The translations under genes and the position numbers were made by a program. From Prostheceraeus crozeri (Eukaryota; Platyhelminthes; Polycladida; Euryleptidae): a DNA stretch of 64,000 nt. Below are positions 55,520-64,000 of the stretch, piece after piece (within the stretch, counting starts at the first letter, position 1; each line of letters begins with the position of its first letter). Where the stretch lies: contig CAJQUW010004756.1 in the NCBI GenBank assembly GCA_907163375.1, positions 661,486-725,485 of the forward strand, read 5' to 3'. Below the pieces are notes generated by a model. It saw only the letters and a list, made by a program, of their open reading frames with translations. It was not told where the DNA came from and searched no databases.

Positions 55520-58500
55520 TTGGGCTATTGAAATGTTTCAAGCTAAGACATCATCACGAAAGTTTTCAATTTACATGTAATTGCAAAAATTTATATCCAA
55601 AATGTTTTGCTGACGTAGACACTGACGACTCTATTTCAAACTGTCGAAGTCCGATGCATGGGTGAGAACATCTAATTGGAAGAGCAACTGAAAATGTATT
55701 TATCGATATTCTTCAGTGATGTAGGGTGTTGTTGCGTTGAAAGTTCCCTATGGTTCAGTTTGAAGCATTTTCTGGCTGATAAATGCTTGGCAACAGGTCG
55801 TATAAGGAGATGTAATTTGATGGGGGGGGAATTACATCCAAATAATTGATGAGAAATTCCTGTCCCGATAGAGGGATGTATAGCTTTTTGTACGTAACAT
55901 GCTGGATATGAAAATTTCGCACAAATAGTTGCAAATTCACAAGTAATTTGTCGTAACCAGCAACTGATACGGGATATCTCGTATTTTACCGAGATTTGGC
56001 ATGTTTTGCATACGAATACTTGACTGCTTTACGTTATATTGCGTATTCGTATATGTTTGTTATGCCGCGGTTATGCGAACAACTATTCCTTTGATTGGCT
56101 GATTAATTACAACACACTAAAAATATATTTTGGTTTGCATCCTCTCGTATGTGACGCTGAAAGAGTTAGCGCGTTTACAGTGTACTTCTTCGCTGCACTC
56201 TTCTACTCGTTGGACTCAAAAAGACCATATAACGATGACAAACCTTCCCAAGCGTTTGCAAATCAAGACGCCTGAAGTTTTGTACACTGGGAAAGGCTGA
56301 AATCCCACTCGCTCATAGGCGTCAAGTAAATATTGATCATCTTTCATATCAGATGGAATCATAAACTTATTTCATTCTGTCCATTGGTTCTTCAAAATTT
56401 TGGATAGCATTCATAATAGCTCCAATTATTCAATGATGAAGATATATTTGATTCCAAGAGTATCATGAGTACATATGCTTGTGTTCGATTCCATCCGGAA
56501 ATGAGTACCGGAACAGTTTTCGATGAGCTGGCGAATTCACTTTCAGAATTACCTTTCTATTGTCAATGCCGATCTTGGCCAAAAATTATTGAAATCCAAA
56601 TTTGTTTCTTTCTCGAGAATTCAATTAGCCATCGGGAGCTAGAACGGTTCCGCGGCCATTTGGTGATGGAAACTGTGTCACTTGTCGGATTGTCGAGCAA
56701 ACATGGCATTAAAACAATATCGGGGTCAGGGGTTGTAGGGGGGTACCCGAAAATCATTATTTATCATTAAAAAAAGCTTTTTCCGTTTTGCTGGTTTATA
56801 CTATGGTAATTTATATAGCCCCGATTTTGAACTTGACAAATACAGGGGAAATGAATTGTTTTAATTATGCCATATGTATTACTTAGCCTTGCAATTGTTG
56901 ATTGAGATGGCAGTCATGTCCACGATCTCAGTTAAACACAACCCCCTGAACACCGCTGGTTTGCACAGAAGTGATCATTTTTGGCTACCACTTTAGGGAA
57001 TTTCCAGTTGATAGACAATTGTCATAAGCCATTGTTTACATGGCCTTCACTTTGAAGACTTTCATTAGTGCTATTACATTGTTTATCTGGAATTTAGGTA
57101 TTCGTACCTTCGGGATGAACCTGCTATGACACTCCCTTCACACAAAAAACTTTAAACAAGATGCCGCGGTCATTGAGCACTCGTTGCTAATAATGATCCG
57201 ACTCGCACCAAATTAATTTACACTCAATCAAGCTTGGGAGATCTCTGAACAACTTATGATTGTTCCAAAGTCATTTTTTTATCAGCCATAATATGTAGTT
57301 GGGTTAATACAAGTATTTATATATATTTATCATATTAAATTATAGTTATTATATATCTCACTATATATATATTAATTATTATTATATATCTATATATATA
57401 TTTCTATTTTTCTATTATATATATTTTATACCCTAATAAATATATTAGGGTGGTCCACAAAATTATTATTGAGAAAATTAAAAGTTCCGAAAAAGTCTAC
57501 CTCTCACCCCCGCATTTTGTGACACTTGCGTAAGAAACGATCGCTCATAAATTTTTCAGCTCGATACGATCAAGTTTGGGGTGCCCCAAGGACCGTGAAG
57601 TTAGTGTTAATTGCAAAATAAATAGCGATTTTTTAATACATTACTTACAAAAATATACTACTTTCACATCACTCCATGGCAGTTCAAAAATATTTTGTGT
57701 AACTGTCCTTACATATGATATTCCCTTCTTATTGAGGGCAATAATGTATGATTCTGATGATTATTGTAATTATTTAAATGACTCTGTATGGCGTCATCTT
57801 CATGGTCGAAAAGGTCTTATTGATTCAGGGGTGATGAACTTCATTCTTAATTTACTTTTTATGCATTTCTTATATTTTTGTGGGACCGCCATATTATGTG
57901 AGATTTATTACGTTTGATAACATTTTGTTTTTAAACTTTAACTTATATCAAAGAAATGTTGCTATAATTCGATAGGGTCTCCTACTTACAAATCACCCCC
58001 AGGTGGATCGGTATAGATCTCGCATATTGATATCAGAAGGCTGCTAGATCTCGCAATTGCTATCATTAGCTGCTAGTTGAAATGGAAGATTATCCATCTG
58101 CAAAGTAAGTTACCTCCTTGACGGCATTCGAAAGGTATATCTTAGGCTATGTGATTACATTTCATGTCCCCCTGTTATCATTTAAGCATGAATTTATTCC
58201 CTTTCTATTGAGTTGCAGTCACGTTGTCATGATGATAAGTGTAATTCCGTTTCGATAACATAATTTTTCGGCAATGTGATGAAATCAATCAATAACGTTT
58301 TAAATGGGTTCTATATATGATCTGGGATATGATAGAAATTGTATACGTAGAATTGATTTATAAATCCATTTTATTTAAAGAAAAAACACTTTCTGGTATA
58401 TTTAAATGTATAAAGATCGCGCAAGCCGCTCTCGAAAGCACACTCGGTGTCTTGTTTAAATGGACTGGTTTATCCGTCAAAGTATGAACTCTTGGATTGG

Positions 58501-58583
58501 CGTCGTTGCCACGACATCTTTCATCTAAGTGATCGACAGTGATTCATGCAAAGTTGTAACTAACAATGTTTAGGGTTTGAGCT
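55520..58583. other. No gene recognised; AT-rich simple repeat
   Basis: 57300-57445 is a TA-rich simple repeat. It ends in TATTAGGGTGGTCCACAAAA, which looks like a transposon terminus, but no partner was found. Somewhere here the left end of the Polinton-like element should lie; I could not place it. Confidence 0.45.
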
Positions 58584-59039
58584 ATGAATCCAACTGCCTC
58601 ATTTTATTCACGACCCTCCTATGTAAGTGGTGGAGGACAAATTTACATCGGCGCTCGCCGCCAACGTGGAGGTAGCATACTTGGTGCACTGAAATCTGTT
58701 GTAGCACCTCTCATATCCAATGTCGGTAGATCTTTAAAACGAAATGTTTTAAGTAATGCCGTTGGCTTTGCTGGTGATGTTGCTAGTGATCTTTCCAGAG
58801 GTAGAAGTTTTAAGAGCAGTTTGTTGAATCGTGGGAAGGAACGCGGTTTAAAAACATTGAAGCAGACCTTTGCTGGTGTTACTCAAGGAAAGAAATCACC
58901 TAAACGAATGAATAAAGGAAGGAGGAAACATCGCGGAGCTGGTAAGGTGCGATCTTCAGTCAAAAGGCATTCACGCAAACGTCGCAGAGGCTCTAATCAT
59001 TCATCAGGCGCTAAACGACGACGCTGCTATAACTTCTAA
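58584..59039 (+). CDS. Basic core-like protein of the virus-like element
   Basis: 151 residues. After a short N-terminal segment it has GGSILGALKSVVAPLISNVG, then a region around NAVGFAGDVASDL, then a strongly Arg/Lys-rich C-terminal half. This resembles the small basic virion proteins (pX/mu or pVI-like) of adenovirus-type and Polinton-like genomes, which bind DNA inside the particle or line the capsid. It ends 2 bp before the next start, as in a viral gene cluster. The functional assignment is by composition and position. Confidence 0.6.
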   Translation: MNPTASFYSRPSYVSGGGQIYIGARRQRGGSILGALKSVVAPLISNVGRSLKRNVLSNAVGFAGDVASDLSRGRSFKSSLLNRGKERGLKTLKQTFAGVTQGKKSPKRMNKGRRKHRGAGKVRSSVKRHSRKRRRGSNHSSGAKRRRCYNF

Positions 59040-59041
59040 TC

Positions 59042-60319
59042 ATGGAGTGTAAAACTTCCGGTTTTTGTTTGTTTGATCAACAAGCCATACAGACAGATAT
59101 TCTTAGTTCAAGTATTGTAGATTATCATCCTCGAACAGCTGAGAATGCTGGCCCCATTGAATTTGTTATTCCTGGTGGTAGTGATGACTACATAGATTTG
59201 AGTTATGCGATGCTTGATTTGAGGTTTAGAATTCAGCAAGCAGATGGAACTGCTATTGACGATGCACATAAAGTTGGACTGAACAATTTACCATTGACTA
59301 CATTACTTCGCGATGTTTCTCTAACGATTGGAGAGCAGCAGGTGGAAGGTGGTCAAAGCGATTATCCCTATAAATCATATTTCAATCATGTATCACAGTT
59401 TCATCCAGCAGCACAAAAAAGTCATATGGAAGCCATGGGATGGTACAGAGATGAAGCAGGAAAATTTGATGTTGAAACAAACAGTGGCTTTGTAAAGCGA
59501 TCTGCTATGATTAAAGATAGTAGAGTATGTCAGCTATATGGTCCGCTGAATTTAGACTTCTTTAGACAGTCAAAGTTTTTACTCTGTAATACCAGCATGC
59601 GACTCAAGCTGACATTGAATAAGCCTGAATTTGCGCTGAATGCATTTGCTAAAGTTGACAATTTTAGAATTCATGTGGAAGATATTGCACTTTACATTCG
59701 TCGAGTAGTACCGAATCCAAGTGTCATTAGAGGGCATGCTGAAGGTCTTAACCGCCAAAATGCCATTTACCCCGTTCAGCATACAAAGCTTCTCACCTTT
59801 ACAATTCCGAAAGATCAAAAGAGTTTCATGAAAGATGGCCTCTTTCCATCGGAAGCACCGAAGCTCCTCATGGTGGCAATGGTTGAAAATGATGCATTTA
59901 ATGGTAATATAAAGAAGAATCCTTTCAATTTTAAACACAATCAGTTAAGTGAAATTGCTTTACGTGTAAATGGTGTGAGTCATCCTGGTCCACCCTACAA
60001 ACCAGATTTTGCTTCGGATCAATTTATGCGCAGTTATGTTGATTTTATGGATGTCTTTGGCTTTTACAATACGGATGACACCAACGGACTGACTATGAAA
60101 GAGTTTAAGAGTGGATATACTATTTATGCATTTGATTTGACTGCTGACAGCGATATTAGTGCACCCTATCGTCAAGCGAACGTGCCTCATAATATTCGTT
60201 TGGATTTGACGTTCAAAAGAACACTACCTGAGACGATCAATGTATTAATTTATGCAGTCTTCGATTCAAATATTGAAATTACAAAGTATCGTGACGTGAT
60301 TCTTCAGTATAATCGTTAA
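59042..60319 (+). CDS. F54H12.2-type capsid-like protein
   Basis: 425 residues. Blocks I know from the widespread invertebrate 'F54H12.2-like' family are visible: GSDDYIDLSYAMLDLRF, GQSDYPYKSYFNHV, GPLNLDFFRQSKFLLCN, IALYIRRVVPNPSVI, KNPFNFKHNQLSEIAL and GYTIYAFDLTADSD. Being mostly beta-rich, and adjoining a core-like gene and an adenain-type protease, it is probably a jelly-roll virion protein. Its stop overlaps the start of the protease gene by one base. Confidence 0.78.
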   Translation: MECKTSGFCLFDQQAIQTDILSSSIVDYHPRTAENAGPIEFVIPGGSDDYIDLSYAMLDLRFRIQQADGTAIDDAHKVGLNNLPLTTLLRDVSLTIGEQQVEGGQSDYPYKSYFNHVSQFHPAAQKSHMEAMGWYRDEAGKFDVETNSGFVKRSAMIKDSRVCQLYGPLNLDFFRQSKFLLCNTSMRLKLTLNKPEFALNAFAKVDNFRIHVEDIALYIRRVVPNPSVIRGHAEGLNRQNAIYPVQHTKLLTFTIPKDQKSFMKDGLFPSEAPKLLMVAMVENDAFNGNIKKNPFNFKHNQLSEIALRVNGVSHPGPPYKPDFASDQFMRSYVDFMDVFGFYNTDDTNGLTMKEFKSGYTIYAFDLTADSDISAPYRQANVPHNIRLDLTFKRTLPETINVLIYAVFDSNIEITKYRDVILQYNR

Positions 60320-60780
60320 TGAGTTGGTTGACTGCTGACGATATTAAGACTAAAGTGCAGCGTAATGCAGACGAAGCGACGTTGAAAGCTTTCGATAATG
60401 TCTATTCACTCGATACCTTACCACCTGCAGTAAATCACTATCCCATCTTTATTGTGCTAAACACTCATTCGCAGAATTTAGGCGGTGAGCATTGGAAAGC
60501 GATCTTTATTGGAGAAGACCGACGTGGTGAACTATTTGACTCTCTTGCTCAACCTCCAAATATACCAACACAGCAGTGGTTGAGAAAACATACGCGTCAA
60601 TATCAGCGAAATGAACGCATACTACAACATCCACTTTCATCAACGTGTGGTGCTTTTGTACTGTACTTCATCTTAAAACGTTTACATGTATCTCGATTTG
60701 CATCTGTTATTCAAAACTTTTCATGTAATCCATCCTCTAATGAAAAAATGATTTGTAAGTTCTATCATGATTTGAAATAA
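60319..60780 (+). CDS. Adenain-type cysteine protease
   Basis: 153 residues. Catalytic residues can be placed: H58 in GGEHWKAIF, D74 in ELFDSL, Q103 in ILQHPL and C110 in STCGAFVLYF. This is the adenain/Ulp1-like fold (C5/C48). In Polinton-like and adenoviral systems it processes virion precursors during maturation. The length is shorter than adenovirus protease (about 200). The gene directly follows the capsid-like gene, as expected. Confidence 0.9.
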   Translation: MSWLTADDIKTKVQRNADEATLKAFDNVYSLDTLPPAVNHYPIFIVLNTHSQNLGGEHWKAIFIGEDRRGELFDSLAQPPNIPTQQWLRKHTRQYQRNERILQHPLSSTCGAFVLYFILKRLHVSRFASVIQNFSCNPSSNEKMICKFYHDLK

Positions 60781-60806
60781 AAACATCATGTTGGAAAAAT
60801 TGTTTT

Positions 60807-61352
60807 TTATTTTACAATCCGCTGGGTACGTACATACTCAATGAGATAGTCTAGGATCATATTTGCTTGTACATGAGATTTTAGTCCAGTAATGATCACT
60901 TTACTATTATGAAAGATTGCCACATGCACAGGTAACCAACAACTAATGAGAGCTGCAGGAAAAAGTTCGGGTTCATAACACAAATTGTAACTGCTGGTAC
61001 GAATCTTCAAAAATGATAGACTGTCACTCAATTGAGTAGAGATCACCATATTGTCCACAGTCAGATTCGACATCACACACCTCTCCCTCTTCCATATCCG
61101 ACGTAGTAGTCTTTGTAGCTCTAAGCGCATTGACTGCGCCGATGAATGAGAAAGGGCGCCGAGAATCTGTACAGTCCCATTTGGGAAGAGTTGAAGATTC
61201 CGTGAATTGTTCATCTTCACCACTAACATTTGAGGACGGCCCGGGTAATACTTGCTGTTTGGAAGCTGTTGGTGTAATGTTGTGAGATCGATTTTGGTGT
61301 AGAGTCTGAAGCGACGGAGAATGTTGACGATGGTGTAGCGATGGCGCTTCAT
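60807..61352 (-). CDS. TATA-binding-protein (TBP) homologue in the virus-like element
   Basis: 181 residues from the Met at 61352 (MKRHRYTIVNILRRFRLYTK); the open frame extends 48 codons further. Two TBP repeats are visible. The first is IVNILRRFRLYTKIDLTTL...YYPGRP...LQLFPNGTVQILGA. The second is LTVDNMVISTQLSDSLSFLK...CYEPELFPAALI...VHVAIFHNSKVIITGLKS. YEPELFP and the K-V-x-x-T-G end of each repeat are TBP hallmarks. TBP bends promoter DNA to recruit RNA polymerase. Here it would most simply drive the element's own promoters. No N-terminal extension as in cellular TBP. It overlaps the tail of the 61024-61674 frame. Confidence 0.8.
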   Translation of the reverse strand: MKRHRYTIVNILRRFRLYTKIDLTTLHQQLPNSKYYPGRPQMLVVKMNNSRNLQLFPNGTVQILGALSHSSAQSMRLELQRLLRRIWKRERCVMSNLTVDNMVISTQLSDSLSFLKIRTSSYNLCYEPELFPAALISCWLPVHVAIFHNSKVIITGLKSHVQANMILDYLIEYVRTQRIVK

Positions 61353-61674
61353 GATGAAAGAATGAGTAAATTGAGCGATGTACCTTCCTTTTATACTTTT
61401 CCCAACTACCTTGATGAAATGTGAAGTTAGTATGAAGTTGGGAATGATAGAGTTGAATTCGCCGATTGTTGACGCGCAGCCAGATGCGATTTCCAATACG
61501 TGAATGTCTTTTCATATAGAAGTATTTCAAGTCCTTCATGATATGATGTAGAGATTGAAAATGACGATAAGATAAAGCAAACTCTCTTCTCACATTTCCA
61601 GTTGAATCTTTGAAATAGACGTTTCGATCATGATCCGTTTCAATACGTTGTAGGGAATCTAATTTCCAACTCAT
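61024..61674 (-). CDS. Virus-like element protein, tandem paralogue 1
   Basis: 216 residues. The first 107 or so residues are related to the neighbour at 61697-62065: W.LDSLQ.I..D.D.NV.FK.S.G, IM.DL.YF, IQ.YHS and WEKY.R..HRSI. The rest is a Ser/Pro/His-rich tail ending in an acidic patch (DMEEGEVCDVESDCG). The tail shares about 330 bp with the TBP-like frame. The neighbour ends where this tail begins. The tail may be real (overlapping genes) or unused. Function unknown. Confidence 0.55.
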   Translation of the reverse strand: MSWKLDSLQRIETDHDRNVYFKDSTGNVRREFALSYRHFQSLHHIMKDLKYFYMKRHSRIGNRIWLRVNNRRIQLYHSQLHTNFTFHQGSWEKYKRKVHRSIYSFFHHEAPSLHHRQHSPSLQTLHQNRSHNITPTASKQQVLPGPSSNVSGEDEQFTESSTLPKWDCTDSRRPFSFIGAVNALRATKTTTSDMEEGEVCDVESDCGQYGDLYSIE

Positions 61675-61696
61675 GGTGCGTGGTAGTCATGTCTGA

Positions 61697-62065
61697 TTAA
61701 GATTTGCATAGTAGGGCGATGAACTCACGACGAATAAATGTCATGATGGAGCGATGTATGTATCTTCTATACTTCTCCCAATTGTATTTGCGAAATGAGA
61801 AACAGTTTGCGGAATGAGAATGGTAGATTTGAATTTCATTTCTGTAATGTTGAAGCCAAACTTGATCACCCAAGGAGATGAATCTTAATGTTTCAAAATA
61901 TTCCAAATCCCTCATGATATCATTGAGGTTGACAAATTGTCGCCATGTTAATGTAATTCCTCTTGATGTATGACCATGAGAATTTTTGAAATGTACGTTT
62001 CCATCACGATCAACTCTGATATATTGTAGAGAGTCCAAAATCCAAGTCTTCATGATGTTATGCAA
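61697..62065 (-). CDS. Virus-like element protein, tandem paralogue 2
   Basis: 122 residues, MHNIMKTWILDSLQYIRVDR, with the same block pattern as paralogue 1 (FVNLNDIMRDLEYFETL, YNWEKYRRYIHRSIMTF). It begins 2 bp from the oppositely directed gene at 62068, so a shared two-way promoter is likely there. Compact, basic and aromatic-rich; I do not recognise the family. Confidence 0.65.
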   Translation of the reverse strand: MHNIMKTWILDSLQYIRVDRDGNVHFKNSHGHTSRGITLTWRQFVNLNDIMRDLEYFETLRFISLGDQVWLQHYRNEIQIYHSHSANCFSFRKYNWEKYRRYIHRSIMTFIRREFIALLCKS

Positions 62066-62067
62066 AG

Positions 62068-63486
62068 TTGCAATTCAGCAATATAAAAATGTCGTTTTAT
62101 CATATTTTGCTTAGCAATGCGGCTACAAAGAGATTTACTAGTAATCGAGCCGCACTCTTTTCTACTCCCATTGATCATGCACAACAGCTAAATGGAAATT
62201 GGGAAGTGGGTGTCACTCAACTTGTTTATAGCAACTGTGTCTATACTTTTGATCATGAGGTGATGACTATTAATATGAGGCGTACAGCTGCTTATCAATG
62301 TGAAAAGGGGTGCCGAGTATACATTCCACAGTGGCCAAAGAAAGATCTCTTATCATGTAAAAAGTTTATATATGATTTCTTGAATAAAGCGTGTAAACAT
62401 ATTGTCCAATTTACTCCGCACAATGATGATTATAATTATGTACATCATGTAGTTGAGAAAGATTGGATTGTTGGTTTAAGTCCAAGTTTAAGAAATGATT
62501 TAGGCTACCTCGCTAGCGCCTTAACAAGCTATGATAATTTTAACGTTAATTACCACATAAGTGGTCATAAACAGTTAATATATCGAGAGGAAGCTTATTA
62601 TGTAGATCTTATTCCAAGAAATGAGAAGACGTTGGTGAAGAAGATTGTGATTAAGCCAAGAAAGACAAACATGACTCCTGAAACATTATTGAAGAAATTT
62701 AATTATCTCCTTCGAGTTGATGGTAAACAAGTGGCAACATTGACTTATATCAAATCATCTAATCATATTGCAATAAGCAAATTAAATGATGATGATCTAG
62801 TATTAGTTTGTTCAAAAGATTTTCATCAGTTCTTACGACATCGTTCTGCAGCTGTTCATGGAAAATCTGATATGCAACATTTACCATGTGAAAGGTCAAA
62901 TCAATTTGATACAGAATGGACCGTATCTTTATACAGAAAGTGTGTAGAGCCTTTTGGTGGTATCTTACATGAAACAAGAGTGTTGATGCCTCGCATTATT
63001 ACTTCGGTTAAATTGGTTGTAGATTATTTAAATGAAGTGATTAATGAGCAACATATTTCATTTTCTGAAAAAGAAGGTACTTTGTCTCTCACTATAAGTG
63101 GAAAAGGTATTGAACTAATTATGGATAAAACTCTAATGGACATTTTGGGTTTTGATCAAAATATCTTTAAAAGTGGTACTGTAACCAAAGCTAGCGCAGA
63201 CATGTCGCTATCGCGTCGTATTAACTATTTTCAGATATATTCCAATATTGGTGAAGATGTACGTGTGGGAGATGTTGAAGCTCCATTGCTAGCAATGATA
63301 CCATACCAGCCAAAAAGCTGCAGTATTTTATCTGAGCATACTTTCAAGAAAGTGCATTATACAAAGCTGAAATCAAACTACATCCCACAAATTGATATTG
63401 CCATTTATGACGATGCTGGTGCGTTGATTCCTTTTCATAAAGATGCTGTGACAAGTATCACACTCCATTTCCGAATGAAGAGTTAA
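62068..63486 (+). CDS. Virus-like element protein with WEVGV N-terminal domain, long form
   Basis: 472 residues; a start at residue 8 (MSFYHILLSNAATKRF) is equally possible. The N terminus reads LSNAATKRFTSN..A.F.TP, then LNGNWEVGVTQLVYSNC, a pattern found in proteins beside F54H12.2-type genes in invertebrate genomes. The rest is beta-rich and unfamiliar. Probably a virion surface or penton-like component, judged only by its neighbours. It is followed after 9 bp by a second protein with the same opening domain. Confidence 0.6.
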   Translation: MQFSNIKMSFYHILLSNAATKRFTSNRAALFSTPIDHAQQLNGNWEVGVTQLVYSNCVYTFDHEVMTINMRRTAAYQCEKGCRVYIPQWPKKDLLSCKKFIYDFLNKACKHIVQFTPHNDDYNYVHHVVEKDWIVGLSPSLRNDLGYLASALTSYDNFNVNYHISGHKQLIYREEAYYVDLIPRNEKTLVKKIVIKPRKTNMTPETLLKKFNYLLRVDGKQVATLTYIKSSNHIAISKLNDDDLVLVCSKDFHQFLRHRSAAVHGKSDMQHLPCERSNQFDTEWTVSLYRKCVEPFGGILHETRVLMPRIITSVKLVVDYLNEVINEQHISFSEKEGTLSLTISGKGIELIMDKTLMDILGFDQNIFKSGTVTKASADMSLSRRINYFQIYSNIGEDVRVGDVEAPLLAMIPYQPKSCSILSEHTFKKVHYTKLKSNYIPQIDIAIYDDAGALIPFHKDAVTSITLHFRMKS

Positions 63487-63495
63487 TGCAAAAGT

Positions 63496-63999
63496 ATGCT
63501 AATATATTTTTCCAATGTGAATAATATGGAAAGTGAAAATAAGGACTCGTTTCTAATCTACTTGCCCAGTAATGCTTCTATGAATAAATTTCCCAAAAAT
63601 AAACCATCAGACTATCGAGTAGAATTAAATCGGCCACTGCATTTAGAAGGTGAATGGGAGGTTGGCGTTTCTAGTATTTGCTATGATAGCAATATTCAGA
63701 ATGTGAATGATTTGGAAGAAATGATATTGACTCCTCGCACCCATGATGGAATAACGATGAATAATGCATTTCAGTTCCCATACAATTTAACATCAGATGG
63801 AAAGTGGAACTATGAATGGATTCAGATAAAATCAGATTCTTATGAGCCATTTGGGAATGAGAAAATTATTAAGGCATTCAACAGTGGTAATACTTCCATC
63901 ATGAAGAATAAAAATCAGAAAGCTTATGAGTTTACTATCTATCATTGGAGTGGGAGACAGTTCCTCCGCTTTCATTCTTTTACTAAAGGTCTTCGCTGA
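63496..63999 (+). CDS. Virus-like element protein with WEVGV N-terminal domain, short form
   Basis: 167 residues; a start at MESENKDSFLIYLPSNASMN (residue 11) looks more natural than the first Met. It repeats the opening domain of the previous gene: LPSNASMNKFPKNKP, LEGEWEVGVSSICYDSN. It ends just before the window edge. Whether the element's coding content in this place continues beyond the edge cannot be seen. Function unknown; a virion protein is likely. Confidence 0.55.
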   Translation: MLIYFSNVNNMESENKDSFLIYLPSNASMNKFPKNKPSDYRVELNRPLHLEGEWEVGVSSICYDSNIQNVNDLEEMILTPRTHDGITMNNAFQFPYNLTSDGKWNYEWIQIKSDSYEPFGNEKIIKAFNSGNTSIMKNKNQKAYEFTIYHWSGRQFLRFHSFTKGLR

Positions 64000-64000
64000 G

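Larger units (their letters stand above)
58584..64000. mobile_element. Polinton-like virus-like element, partial, visible part looks whole
   Basis: This is a block of tightly packed frames with almost no space between them, unlike anything else in the window. Plus strand: basic core-like protein, F54H12.2-type capsid-like protein, adenain-type protease, then two related proteins. Minus strand: a TBP-like protein and two tandem related proteins. The capsid-protease pairing is typical of Polinton/adintovirus-type elements. Polymerase, integrase, packaging ATPase and terminal repeats are not in view; the element runs past the right edge. I saw no clear break in the visible part, so it is probably young, or recently active as a virus or element. 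Confidence 0.8.

Noticed and set aside
57360-57480. Left end of the Polinton-like element at TTAGGGTGGTCCAC
   Set aside because: It looks like a transposon terminus, but there is no inverted partner in view and no link to the element.
59579-60190. Minus-strand frames opposite the capsid-like gene
   Set aside because: They overlap a well-conserved plus-strand gene and show no motif.
1-64000. CRISPR arrays or bacterial operons
   Set aside because: Introns, SINEs and animal genes show a eukaryotic genome; no spaced direct repeats of that kind were seen.

Overview
This is animal nuclear DNA, most likely from a marine invertebrate. Split genes with ordinary GT-AG introns, a POC5 centriole gene, an ionotropic glutamate receptor and a heavy load of mixed transposons all point to a metazoan. 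The sequence is AT-rich. I cannot name the phylum from it.

Layout. 1-4213 holds the inner part of a broken Ty3/Gypsy element on the minus strand, with a primer-binding site and the edge of an LTR at 4194-4213. A tRNA-derived SINE with a perfect 10-bp duplication lies at 7702-7977. A whole-looking Tc1/mariner element of DD35E type fills 8529-10325, itself inside a pair of 47-bp inverted repeats. The last four exons of a glutamate-receptor-like channel run from 10691 to 16110 on the plus strand; one of its introns carries two hAT-derived non-autonomous elements in opposite orientation, each with a perfect 8-bp duplication. A LINE tail (18880-19560) abuts a complete-looking piggyBac element (19585-22206). 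The next 5 kb show little.

Host gene. Six exons of POC5 (minus strand) can be followed from 42577 to the stop at 27001, and all joins are in phase. Its introns are large and full of insertions. The most interesting is a cassette of about 1 kb (27342-28336) bounded by inverted repeats. It holds an intronless H1-like lysine-rich gene whose start codon abuts an antisense SINE. Further upstream, POC5 introns carry foldback element copy A, a tRNA-like pseudogene, a DD41D (rosa-like) transposon interrupted by foldback copy D, and a Penelope-like fragment.

Right part. 42.6-58.5 kb has no gene I can recognise apart from a decayed hAT transposase (about 51.7-52.8 kb) and foldback copies B and C. From 58584 to the right edge lies part of a Polinton-like, virus-like element, treated here as a fossil. 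The visible part looks whole. It carries a basic core-like protein, an F54H12.2-type capsid-like protein, an adenain-type protease, a TATA-binding-protein homologue, two tandem related proteins, and two proteins sharing an N-terminal domain. The TBP-like gene, the H1 cassette and a recurring hammerhead-like motif (10.4, 27.4, 28.3 and 39.3 kb) are the points I would look at first.
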